Below are positions 25,132-36,600 of a stretch of 64,000 nt of DNA, in pieces. Position numbers and translations under genes: made by a program. Position 1 is the first letter of the stretch. Each line of letters opens with the position of its first letter. The notes under the pieces are model-generated. The model was not told the origin of the DNA. It searched no databases and worked only from the letters and a program-made list of their open reading frames with translations. Source of the DNA: Trebouxia sp. TZW2008 (taxonomy: Eukaryota > Chlorophyta > Trebouxiophyceae > Trebouxiales > Trebouxiaceae); assembly GCA_002118135.1 (NCBI GenBank), contig BDIU01000326.1, forward strand, positions 62,001 through 126,000, read 5' to 3'.

Positions 25132-25288
25132 ACCCGATCGACAGCTAGCAAAGTTGGCGTTCCGCAAGAGACGCCCGGCCGCGTCTGGGCTGCGAGCAGC
25201 TGTTGTACGAACACTTCGTTCGTTTTCCGGAACGTTTCGGAATTCTTTCAGACCATCGCGAGCACTCGCGACGTTCCTGCGCTATGCA

Positions 25289-27857
25289 ATGCTTGGCTAC
25301 CAAGGCCGTGCTCCTTGCAGCATACTAGAGCGGGCGAGGCACAATCCGAGGTCGCGCACGCATACACTACAGTGCGTGTGTGGGGCGAGCGCACCCCGAG
25401 GTCGGAAGCCTAAGCCTGCGAACAAACCGACGGGTGACAGGCAACGACAGGAGGCGCAGCGTCTGAGCAAGGTCAGTGATTAGATTGCCAGACGGGCTCC
25501 TCCTGTTGCTTTGGCATGCGCTCATATATGGTCCGGATACACACAGGTTTTAGCAGCCGCGGGAGTTGCCTCCAGACGCGCGGCAGAAGAACTTATCTTT
25601 GCTGGTCGAGTTCTTGTGAACGACAAGGCTGAGCTTTTACCACAGACAAAAGTCTTGCTTGGCAAGGACAAGGTGGCTGGCTTTCAGTTGTAGAAGAAAT
25701 GTCTTGCAAGCTGTGCCTGAAATCTAAGTGGTGACTTGCTAGCTTCCACGACGTGACATGAACAAGATTGTTGCTGCAGATCTCTGTCAATGGCAAGCCA
25801 CTTGCCAGTCAGAAGCCCAAGCAGTTGTATTTTGCTTTGAACAAGCCAAAAGGGTACATATGCTCCAGTACCGCAAGTGACAATGCACAGCAGACTCCAA
25901 GATTGGCTGTGGATCTGTTCGAAGATTGGATCAAGCGGCAGCGCAAGACAGAAAAAACAGTGCCGCCAAGGCTATTTACAGTTGGTCGGCTAGATGTGCA
26001 GTCAACTGGTCTGATACTAGTCACAAACGATGGTATGCACTACTTGCTGTACCAATACCCCCAAAAACCACACTGACTGCACATGGTAGATGCGTAACTA
26101 GTTGATTGTGACACTCATTATCAATGCAGCGCAGAACAGTGTTTGCAGGCAAAGCAGCTTGCGAAAAGTCATTTGCTGCACTGTTGTGGGCAGCGTTTTG
26201 CAATTTTGGCTTTGTATGCTGATTAAGCGCCACCCATACTTGGGCTGGCCCCTCACGCCTTCTGTATGCTGCCTTTCTGCCTCGCTTGCACAGACGCGTT
26301 ATGTCATGGTTGCAGGCACATGGGCAAATAAAGTGTCGCATCCATCAAGCGGCGTAACAAAAGAGTACATAGTCACCACAAATGAAAGACCCACCAAGAG
26401 GCAGCTGCAGAACTTATGCCAAGGCTGCGTGATAGATGGGACACAAGTGCAGCCAGTTGATGTGCTTGTGGAGAACAGTGACCCTTCCCAGCGCAATAAG
26501 GTCAGAATTGTGCTGGCAGAGGGCAAGAACAGAGAGGTACTGGCTGCTTCTTGTGCTTGGCTGTTAGCACCTGTCAACAGCCCCCTGCATTTAAAGTTAT
26601 CCAATATCCCACCATAGAAAGCGCAAAATTACCAAAATTCTGAACCCCTGCAACCTAACCAACTCCCCTACCCTTTTTTTGGGTGATTTTCTCAGAGTTT
26701 GTCTGACCCCGGCGCCCGTGAAACCGATGAATCGTGATGTCAGGGGTCAATGGTAGTATCTCTGATTGAGGTCATTCAGGCACAAGAATGTGTGAACCGC
26801 AGCTCACACTGCAGTTGATGTGACTTCACACACTGCACCACATTGCACATGATACTGATCTGTTTTTTGATGACCTGGCTGCAGCTATTGCTAATCTTGA
26901 GCACATGTGCATGCTGTGACAGTCCTCACGCACAGATTCTTCAAGTTTGCATGCAGTAGATCTTGTGATCGGTGCTGGTGCACTTCCTGCTACGTGATGC
27001 CCAGGACTTTTGGCAAGACCCAAGTGCTTTCATGTGATGTGACTTTTACACTGTCCATCTGTGTCGTGGCAGACACTGAAACTTCATCTGTGTTGTGGCC
27101 TACTCTCATTGTCTGTTTGTGCTGTGGCTGGCGCTGAGTCTCTGTCTGTGTTGTCGCAGGTGAGACAGCTCATCAGTGCCATTGGCTTGGAAGTTGTCTA
27201 CTTGAAAAGGGTGAGTGCTGTTCTCTACCAGTAGACATCGCTTTTGAAGCTGCCTGATGCCTTTTGTAGGCTTACAGGCTGACGCTGCAACACGTTGAAT
27301 GCTGCTGAGGAGAGCGGGCTGGTTTTGTAACCCACCTGATGTCTGCAGCAAAAGACCAAGCTGTAGTGGTCTGCATGTCCAAGCGACAGGCTCAACAGCA
27401 TATTTGCACATTATACTATACACGTGAGCGAAGAGCATGTTCAAGCTTGTCACCAACTGTATATACATCATAGCCTTTTGCATGGCACAGCACCCATATG
27501 CTTTGTTTAATTTGAGCTCTTTGTGCTTGCAAAAAAGCGAATGCAGCACTGTAGTTGCTCACAATTCTTGAGACTCTACCATAAGTCAAGAGATTTGTGT
27601 TAATGCATATGCAGCAGCGTATGGAGGCTTCCTGTCAGAAATGCCCGTCAGCAAGCATGTGAATCCCTCAACTTGTTGTGCTTACTGCTGTTTAAGGCAA
27701 GTACAATGCAGACACCTCTGTGTGCTTTCGAGTGCAGGTCAGAGTGGGCGGATATCGCATGCCAAGGGACTTGGGTATCGGCCAATTCTGTGAATTGAGA
27801 CCACACGAAGTGCAACGAGTGCTTGACAAAGGCGCGCAAGAGAATCCCTACATCTGA
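25289..27857 (+). CDS. Plastid-type 16S/23S rRNA pseudouridine synthase (RsuA/RluB/SVR1 family)
   Basis: Isomerises a specific uridine in organellar rRNA. Exons 25289-25471, 25547-25672, 25780-26032, 26316-26536, 27160-27210 and 27738-27857 join in frame to about 317 residues. Domain order: basic transit-like leader; S4 RNA-binding domain (AAAGVASRRAAEELIFAGRV); catalytic domain with YFALNKPKGYICS and the active-site motif VGRLDVQSTGLILVTNDG (catalytic Asp in GRLD); then VSHPSSGVTKEYIV, GKNREVRQL and RVGGYRMPRDLG. The similarity is closest to the plant plastid SVR1-like enzymes. Start: the first in-frame ATG is at 25289; an open frame without ATG extends upstream toward mS35, 157 bp away. The 51-bp exon 5 is flanked by long introns. 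Confidence 0.92.
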
Positions 27858-29222
27858 TGGCCTTTCTCCTTGGCTGTTCCAAGCATACCTTGGCAATCGC
27901 GCAGTGACAGCAGGAGGCGTGCTGGAGCTCGAGTCTGCATCAGTCTGGTTTGGATTAAACCCATATTTGAATCAAATAATGCTAGAGTCTACAGGAAAAA
28001 GAGAAAAGTCTATGCCGCCAGGCGTGTTCGAAAGGCCTTCGATAGACCATGACGTCCACGTCCTCTAGGTTCTAGGTCTAGGGAGTTTCTAGAAGTAGAA
28101 GTTATTTTTGACACAGTACGTGTTGGCAGAACAGTCTCAAAGAATGGTCACTAAGCAGCTGTGGCATGATGAGTGTTGATGTTGAGTCTGTTGCAAAGCT
28201 CATCATTGAATCTAGAGTTGCAAGACTGCAACGTATTTATCATGACGTCGTTCCGCGCTGCACAGCGCTGCATGCAAGCAATCGTGATTTAAGCTAAGCT
28301 GCTGAGATCATCATCATGACTCCATCTGAGGCTGTCTGCAGCTGGTCATCTTTCTGTCTGTGCTGCAATGTTTTACGTATTGTTCGGTGGGTGCGGACGC
28401 CCTGCGCTTGTCGTGCATGGCCATTCGTGCGTGGTGCATGGTGCTCTCAGCATGGCGTGTAATCTCTCTCTCTATTCTCTCGTATAACCAGAACGAGCAC
28501 CTGGCTGCACCATAAGCCCCGCTCGTCAAACATCAAGTCAGCCCTACAGCGGGCGTGTAGTTCTTTCTCCACAAGCGCGGCGTGTAATTATGCTGTAAGG
28601 AAGCATCGCTGTTTGCCTCTGCCAGGCCTGTCACAGATCGCAAATTGCAGCCGCACGTGGCGCCGCTCAACTACTGTCAACAACCTCTGCAGCATCACAA
28701 GGCTCCAAACGATCCTAGATAGGTTTTGCTCTGCTGGCTTGCAGGCTTCGACTGCAGGTGAGCCTAGCTAACAAGCCCGTGCTTGTTGTCGCGATATGCA
28801 CAATTAAATACTTGTACAAGCAAGCGATAGCCGTGCAGTGGTACAGTTTCTTGTCACTGCAGCGAACTGCAGCGTAAAGTCCGCTTGCTGCACCACCCAG
28901 ATTCTGCAGCAGTTGGCTGCTGAGGCACAAAAGCAAGCTTACAAGCCTTGAAAGGGAGCATCACTATCATTGCAGTACTGCAGGCTCACCAAACCTTGAG
29001 CAGCTGAACAGGCAGGAGATGGGTTTTCATACTTCATTAAGCCAAAGAAACTAGGTTTGCTTTTCTGGTATTGTTGGCTGATATTTGCCTGCACAAAAGT
29101 GCTGCTGACACCTGCAACCAATGCTGTTCTGGTTGTGCGTGCCAACTGAGCAGGTGCTGTGCTTGGCCATTCACATCTTGACCAATCAAAACCACTTGCC
29201 CTGCCTGCACAGGACTTCATGC
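27858..29222. other. Intergenic region with unassigned open frames
   Basis: About 1.36 kb between two plus-strand genes. At about 27950-28150 one frame encodes a very basic stretch (YRKKRKVYAARRVRKAFDRP), then one TGA, then continues open to EVEVIFDTVRVGRTVSKNGH before a TAA. I do not recognise it. A TC-rich tract (CTCTCTCTCTATTCTCTC) is near 28463. The rest shows nothing I can name. Confidence 0.3.
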
Positions 29223-32129
29223 ATGGCTCGCTTTGGAAGTGTAGAAGAATTAGCAGGTTTCCTGGGCAAGCTTGATCCCGACTATGCTGAGCATGCAGCT
29301 GCATTGTGGCAGAAGAACGTCAGGACTCCACAGCAGCTTGCAAATGCCAGCAAGTCGCTTCTGCTGTTTTGGGGTTTATTAGAGCTGCATGTCGATGACA
29401 TCAAAGCAAGAGCTGGTGACACGGGTAAGCAAGTGTTTAGGGTTGAGACTTTAGGTCAGTACACCGATGCGCTGTGGCAGAAACATATTAAATCTTTGCG
29501 GCAGCTTTCAAATGCTGGCAAGCACATCTTATTCTGTGCCAGTCTGCTAGAGCTGCATGTTGATGACATCAATGCCAGTGCGGATTGTTCAGGTGAGCAA
29601 TTGGCCCAAAGCAAACATTACAGCATGATTCCATTGAGTGCTGAGCTCAAAGCAATGCAAGGACTCTCTTGTGGTCATTTGTTGTTCTGGCCTTCCCTGA
29701 GCAGAACTAAAGCAGGGCTTCTTGTTGTGGTTGTTGTCCTGTGTGCTAGTATGCCATGCATCCACATGTTTGTCAAAATGAGTGTTGAATCAAAGCTGCT
29801 GCACAGCACAGCATGTCTCACAACGTCCAGGTATGATGGTCGGTCGCACATTTCTTTTGGCATCCTTATTCTGGCATTAGCAGCTGGTTGCTGCAGCTGA
29901 CTAAGCCTATGCAAAGCTGCCCTTCAGCATTTCACCATGTGGCAGCGTGTACAGCTGAGCTGGTGTATGACAGCATCAACAGACCTACTGCTGATGTCAC
30001 TATTCTTTCTGTGTGCAGTACTACAGGCGTCAGCCATGCTATCAGCTAGGCAGCAGCAGTCCATCGTTGCAGGTATGCATACAGCCCAGCAGCAGACGTA
30101 ATCGTGACCATTTTCAAGCTGCATCCTTGTGAGAAGTTTATGCTGGTCAAAAGCTGGAGACTGATGCTAGGCATGCAGCCCACATGCCCACCAAGCTTCA
30201 CCTGTATGGTCAAACGAGTGTTCACCTCCTGACCCTCTTCTCATTAAGCTTGAAAGCTTTGTGCGCTGAACTCTTGCTATCACTGTCAGCTTTGAAAGCT
30301 TGTTCTTCCTTGATTCATGTGTCTGCTGTATGCAAGTTCGTGCAATGTTGCCACCAGGTGACACTTGCTATTATGCATAGCCATGCCACACGAGTCGGCC
30401 CTGTGCTGCAGATGCAACCGGCGATTATGTACGCCGACTACTGGAGCCTGCTTTCACTACTGTCCCGGCAGCTGCTGACATTCTGAGCTTGTTCCAGTCT
30501 GCGTTGCACATATCAGGCACCCCTCCCTTCCCAGTTCCAGATGTCTTCTTCGAGTCTCAGAGGCTGCAGAACAAAGATATGGAGTCCTATTTGGTACCCG
30601 TCTCACGCTCTGGCGCTATAACATTGAGCTCTGCAATACACACTGTTCTGTGCAAGCAGTTTCCAGTTGGGACAGATATGGTGCAAGCAGGTATGCTTCT
30701 GTTTTGTATGCTTGGTCTGCGTGCCCGTACACTGCATCAGCTGTGCTCTGCATTGCATTTGTAGGCAGGTTGTATGCTTGTGTGCTTTGCTGTTGGTGAT
30801 GTCAAGCTGTGGGATGTCGCCCTGCATGATCATATTCATGCTTTGATAAGGTGATGTTGGCATGCAGGACAGTTTGACCAGCTTGTTTGTGAGTTCATGG
30901 AACTCCTGGACCAGTATGCTGGGCGCCTGAACTTGAAGCGCAAGCGGAACCAAGACGAAGCGTCATTGACACTGAAAGCAAAATGTCCAGATCTGTGTGT
31001 GCTTGTGAGGAACGCCCTTCTCTTTAAGGGGGAAGATAAGTCTCTGGAGGGCAGCCTTGATCAGGCTGTGGCTGAGCTGAAGCAGAAGATGCGTAGCTGG
31101 AGCCGAAGCTACCATGGGCAGGTGAGTCTATCACTATGCATTTGCTGTACATTTGTTGCCATGACTGCGCCATTCAAAGAAAATACTATTAATGTAGATC
31201 ATGCATTTGCCCTGCCTGAGACATTCATCTGTCATGGAAGCAACATCTTGCCATGAGGCGTGTTCTGCATACAGGTGGAGTTTCTGCTCTGCTATGCAAT
31301 GGCGGGAGGTCATGTCAGGATTTGCATGCTGCGCCGTGATGCTCCAGACAGCTGCCTTGTCCTGAGTGGCGACCACAACATCTATGCAGTCAGAGGCAGA
31401 CTTGAGCTTTTGCGTATTGCCGTCTTGTTGTACCGCATCCTTGCCATACAGCAAACTCAGTTGCCGAGTGATGCTGTGCCATTGGGTAGTGAACTGGAGC
31501 TCTCTGGTGGCACGACAATCACCGTCATGGAAGACTACATCATAAAGCGTGTGGACATTCAGGAGCAGCCGCATCTCATTGACAAGCTGGCAGAGCTTCA
31601 GGAGCTGTACAGAGCAACAAGAAACAGTCAGTACCTCATACAGTCTGAAGAAGGTCCACACATACGCACTAGATACGTAGTCATTCTATCTCCTTTTGGT
31701 GAACAGCTGCAGTGTGGTTCTGTCTTTACTAAAATCACATCACTAGCACAGCTCCAAGCAGCTATCAGATGCATAATGCTTGCCTTGAAGGATCTTCACG
31801 CCGCAGGCTTTGCGCACACTGACATTCGATGGCCAAATGTGATAAAGTGCAGCGATGCTGCATTTCGCTTGATTGACCTGGAGACAGCCGTGAAGCTGGA
31901 TTGTAAGTGGAATATTGAAAAGCATGGGCCTCACCGCAACGCTTGGACAGGAAACACCTTGGTCAGAGGCAGGTACACCGCGGCGTCAGACCTGGAGTTG
32001 GTGGGACAACTGTTGACAGAACCTGGGCTGCCACCTCTTGATGAATCCGGCAGTCTTCTTGCTGAGGAGCTGATGGCCAAATCTATATCATTGCAAACTG
32101 CTCTGCACCATGCCTGGCTGCAGTCTTGA
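29223..32129 (+). CDS. Nuclease-like / protein-kinase-like fusion protein with duplicated N-terminal helical units
   Basis: Exons 29223-29424, 29455-29592, 30019-30072, 30412-30690, 30868-31121 and 31275-32129 give an uninterrupted frame of about 593 residues. The N-terminus has two related SAM-like helical units, one per exon, both with an ALWQK segment and ending ELHVDDI. Residues about 225-325 carry CPDLCVLV and then LLFKGEDKS; this PD...ExK spacing fits a PD-(D/E)xK nuclease-like fold. The C-terminal about 220 residues are kinase-like: a candidate ATP-binding Lys in YIIKRV, a catalytic loop AHTDIRWPNV (HxD...N) and IDLE in place of DFG. Nuclease-plus-kinase fusions of this kind are known among Crinkler-type (CR) proteins of eukaryotes, proposed as effectors or intragenomic-conflict proteins. 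That comparison is from family knowledge; the function here is unknown. Confidence 0.7.
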
Positions 32130-33155
32130 TCCCAGAACATTCAGATCTTGGTTCTTGTTGCAAGCAGCATGCCATTATTGGATTTTACCGCAGCTTTTGT
32201 GACGCATTGCAATGATCAGAACTTCTTTTACAACTCGTCAACACATTGCAGCTTTAGGGTTGCTGCCTAGGGTCGCGGCCTAGGAGAGCAATATTGTATA
32301 TCATGGAGTATTGTCAGGTAGAACGGCTTTGCGGCTGTATCCGAACTTGATGCACCCACTGCAAGTAAATGAGAGTATGCAGTGGTGATCTATTGCAAAA
32401 TCATGCTCGCCCATGATGATCAATGAAGGCATTTAGCACGGTGAGATCTGTTGCGAGTACCATAGTGAAACAAGCATATGATTGACAAATCCGTTTACAT
32501 GTCCATTGCAAGTTATTAAAGTCATGAGGAACTGCTTTAAATTCCATGGGCAGGTATTGCAAGCTGATCATGACTTGACTAAGTACCAGTGCACAGGAAC
32601 TATGTGTGTTCTCAAACCAGGCCGTCATCTCCGGCCCAGCTTGATCACAGTCGACAGTACTTTACTGCGCACATGGGATGGCAAAAACAATCAACAAGGT
32701 TCAGCTTGGTGTTAGCCTCCGCATCAGCATCAATGCATATCTCAGTGAGTACTTCAACGCATATATGCATACATGTATCAATGCATTCTTGCAGGTGTCA
32801 GGAGCTCCTTTGGCCTGGCCAGCAGACAGGACAGGATTGAGCAGCTGCTGCAGGTGCAAGAGCACATCACTCTGTGCTCTGCATGTGCTGTACTTGTTGT
32901 AACAGCATGCACTGATGTGCTGTTTTCACAAGATTGTGCCACAGTGGTGACCTGAGGCGTGTGATACCAGAAAGAGGGGTGTCATAAATGGAGCAGGTGT
33001 ATGCTCAATGAAGCTGGCCCGCCAGCCACATACAACACATGACTTATACTGTTATAAGAGATCACAGAGTGTATACGTTATAAAGGGAATGCCCCTAGTC
33101 TCTGCATTCTGCATTCTATGGCGCGTTGGTGTAAACGTATGATCTGCCCGTTTTG
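32130..33155. other. Intergenic region between convergent genes
   Basis: About 1 kb between the nuclease-kinase stop and the receptor kinase stop. Only short overlapping open frames, none with family character. Confidence 0.45.
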
Positions 33156-33600
33156 CTATCTGTCCATGGCTGCACCTTGAGAAATGACATCGATGATTTG
33201 CGTAGTGGTCGGCCTCTTTGCGGCGCGGTGGTCCAGGCATGCATCCACCAAAGCTGCCACTGCTTGAGGGCATTCTGTGGGAACCTGAAGGCAAAACAAT
33301 GTTGTAGCATATGATTATGCTACTGAAGGCATTGTTACAGATTTTTTTCGTTTGTTTTGACTGCTTTTCTTTTCCCCCCTTCTTTATGGCAGCGTGTGCA
33401 TCCACCAAAGCTGTCACTGCTTGGAGGCACTCTGTGGGCACCTGAAAGGAAGAAAAAGGTATGGCATAAGACTTTGCTAATGAAGGGCTTGGTGCAATTT
33501 GTCTTCCATTATCTTCTGATCTTCCTTATTTTGGGCAGCCTATGCATCCACCAGAGCTGCCACTGCTACAGGGAACTCTGTAGGCATTTTGAGGCATAAA
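33156..33600 (-). repeat. Last kinase exon in three tandem copies
   Basis: On the minus strand the exon starting VPTECPQAVAALVDA at 33284 is preceded by two related copies. One starts at 33441 (VPTECLQAVTALVDA, acceptor TTTCAG kept). The other is near 33593 (MPTEFPVAVAALVDA followed directly by a stop, acceptor lost). Spacing is about 152-157 bp. Only the 33284 copy goes on into a kinase C-lobe ending (KRPTTTQIIDVIS). Confidence 0.85.
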
Positions 33601-36600
33601 AGCTACCAAACGAAATAAACAGAAAATGCAAAACAAAACCAATGAGATGAACATCAAGCACAGTAAAGTAGGCACACTTCAAGCAGCAGGCATTTGTACC
33701 TCGATGTCGCGTAGATGACCACGCTGGGGTTGCTCCTGTGTGATCAGCTCCCAAAGCACAACACCATAACTAAAGACATCAGCCTTTGCATCGCACCTGC
33801 ATGAAACATGTTTGAGATTGAGAGCATCGGCAGAATCATCATCACCAGAAGCATACACGCATCATTTCTGGCACAGTTGATTACATGGCCTACAAGACAT
33901 GATGCTGTGCAGATGGTGGCGCTAGCTCTGTATATGGTTGCATGGCAAAGCCAAAAGTTCCAGCTGATGTATCAGACTCAGACCTCGGAGGCGTTGCAAT
34001 CAGTGTCAATGATAGTGACCACAGCGCTGAGTGCTCACTAGTTTGCATAGGCAAAGGTGGACTGTGACCGAAAATCAATGAACACCAAATCCGTCCACAT
34101 AAAGAGAAGCTGACAAGGAATGCACCTGAGGTTGAGCAGCATGTCAGGAGCTGCATATGCAAAGTCAGATTGCGCATGGAGATGTTCTTGATAAATACAA
34201 AAGTGGTGTGCATGGTGTGCAGCCAACAGGAAATGCACTTGAGGTTGAGCAGCATTTCAGGAGCTGCATAGGCGAAGGTAGATTGTGCAGCTGGAGGAGA
34301 GAGGGATGAGTCGCCCATGATGTGGCTCAGCCCAATGTCACAGATCTTGGCCACACTGAAGTCCTTGGACAATAGCACATTGCCGCTCTTGATGTCTCGG
34401 TGCAACACCTAAGAAACAGCATCAATAGTGTGACATGGACATTGCATTAGCAGCAAAGCTTGCTGAGTACAGGCTTGAATGAAGGTTTGTTCAACAATTG
34501 CTAATCCAACTTTGCTGCATCGACATCCCAGCTATAAGCTTGCAAGCCTCAGTGTGCAAGCTATCTCATTGTGTTTTGAAATCACAGCATACTACACAGC
34601 ATACTCTCCTTACAAGGACATTTGACACGACTTTGGTATCAGGGCAAGAAAGACGCTTCTGCAGACAAATTGTGTGAAGGAGATGTGCAGAGAAAAGTTG
34701 CTTGGAGAAAAGCACTTCAAGACTGAGAGTGCACAGACAAACTTGCTTGGGTAAGAGCACTTACAGACTGGGATCATACAGAGAAAATTTGTCTGGGGAA
34801 GTGCGCTTACGGACTGGGACCGTACAGAGAAAGTGTTTCTGGGAAAGTGCACTTACAGACTGGGAATGTAGAAACTGCAAGCCTCTGATGATATCCAGAG
34901 CTATGTTGCTCCCCTTGCAGTACCAGTTCAACTGCTGCCTGCCTTCTGCAAATTGCAGAGCCTTCCTCAAGTTGCCTCCCTGTAATCCATACAAACTGGG
35001 GCTGGTGATAAAAGATTTGACTGGTACATGCTGAAGCGCCATTTTGAGTGCCTTGGGGCTCCTGTTGCAATGCAAGGCCGTTGAAAGCAAAAGCAACGGT
35101 TATGATCTGAACAAGGCTGTCATATTATTGTAGCGAAGAACATGAGAAACATCGTTCAGAGACGTTACAGCAGCAGACTGCGATGAGGAGCAAACACCTG
35201 CAAGTGGGAGCAGCCTGCAAGGCTGAAGTTCATGGTGGCAATTTTGCAGAAGTAGAGATGAAGCTGGTATGCGCGGAAGAGGATGACAATAATGTATAAG
35301 GTCCTGTCTCAAAAGGTACAAGTTTGCAGCTGCTGTCCCAGCAAACAGTGGCTCAGCACGGCACAGCAAAGCACTAGTGTCCTGGCAAAGCAACAGCACA
35401 GGATTGAACTGGTTGGAGACAGTTGAATGCTCGAGCGCGTGCCTAGCTTGGCCTGCCGAACCTGTCTAGCACTTGGAGAAAATGAATGAAAGCAACAGCG
35501 TTCCGGCAAAAGCGCAAGCATGCACAACAGCTTGCTACAGCATGTCAACAGCACCACCCAAAACCTCAAGTCGGTCCCTGGGTTGTGCCTTCACATCACG
35601 CAATCAAGTCATTTTTGCTGTTGTGTCAGAATCTTGCCATACTTTGGCATGCAGTGTGTTTGCAAAAGACCCCAAGTACAACAAAGGGCCCAAGCAAACA
35701 GAAGTTATACCTCCATGTACTCCAAAACCAGGTAGATCTTGCCCTGTTTGACACAGGAGCCATAGAACTGGACTAGGTTCTTGTCATAGCTCAGAATCTG
35801 GTGCAGATGCAGCTCCTGCAGCACATGTATACTTCTTCAGGCATGTATGCGTGTACTCAAGCACATGACGAATTCCACTCTGGTTGACACGGGGAGCCAA
35901 AGATTACAGTAAGTTGATTGATCTCCTGAAGGGGTGGTCAGCCAGATGCACGAGTGTCTGCACTAGCCATGCATGAACGCATGAGTCAGGCAAACAATTG
36001 AGCGTGTCACTTGATGTGTGTTTGACCAAATCAGCAAACATGTCAGCAAGCGGGCTCTGTTGAGCAAGCGGGCAAGCAAAGTCAGCAATATATTGATCTG
36101 CTCATGAATCTACTATACAAATTGAAGGCACTGTCAGGGGTTCAACAGCGGGTTCACAAGACATCATTCCAACTGATCACAAAAGGCTTTGATGTTCACT
36201 TGCAAACAATATAATGAATAGGGGTTCAACCTTTTGCAGGGTGCTCCAGTCAGGGCCATCAGGTCCAGCAGGACACAGCAGCTCCCTGTTGATCGTCTTC
36301 ACAGCTACATCCCGACTTCCCCACCTTGCTCTGCTCACCTATCAAGCATCATCAACAAGCTCACGCTTCTGTGCGGACTAAGATCGAAAAATGTATGCCA
36401 TTCAGCGTCATAACAAGAGCCTCTGTGAGTGAAACAGCCCAGGATTGCTGCCCCTAGAGCAGCAACTTGCAGCAAAAGTGCCTCTGATGCCTCTGGAGGG
36501 GCCTTCGATGCATTGCAACAAGGGCTCAAGCACTTGTCTGTTGCTCCAAAAGCAAGACCATTTGCCTATGCTAGGTTGTGTCAGGTGAAATGCACAAGAG

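Noticed and set aside
26640..26760. Possible C/D-box snoRNA in a pseudouridine synthase intron (ATGAATCGTGATG...)
   Set aside because: No proper C/D and C'/D' pair with a terminal stem could be placed.
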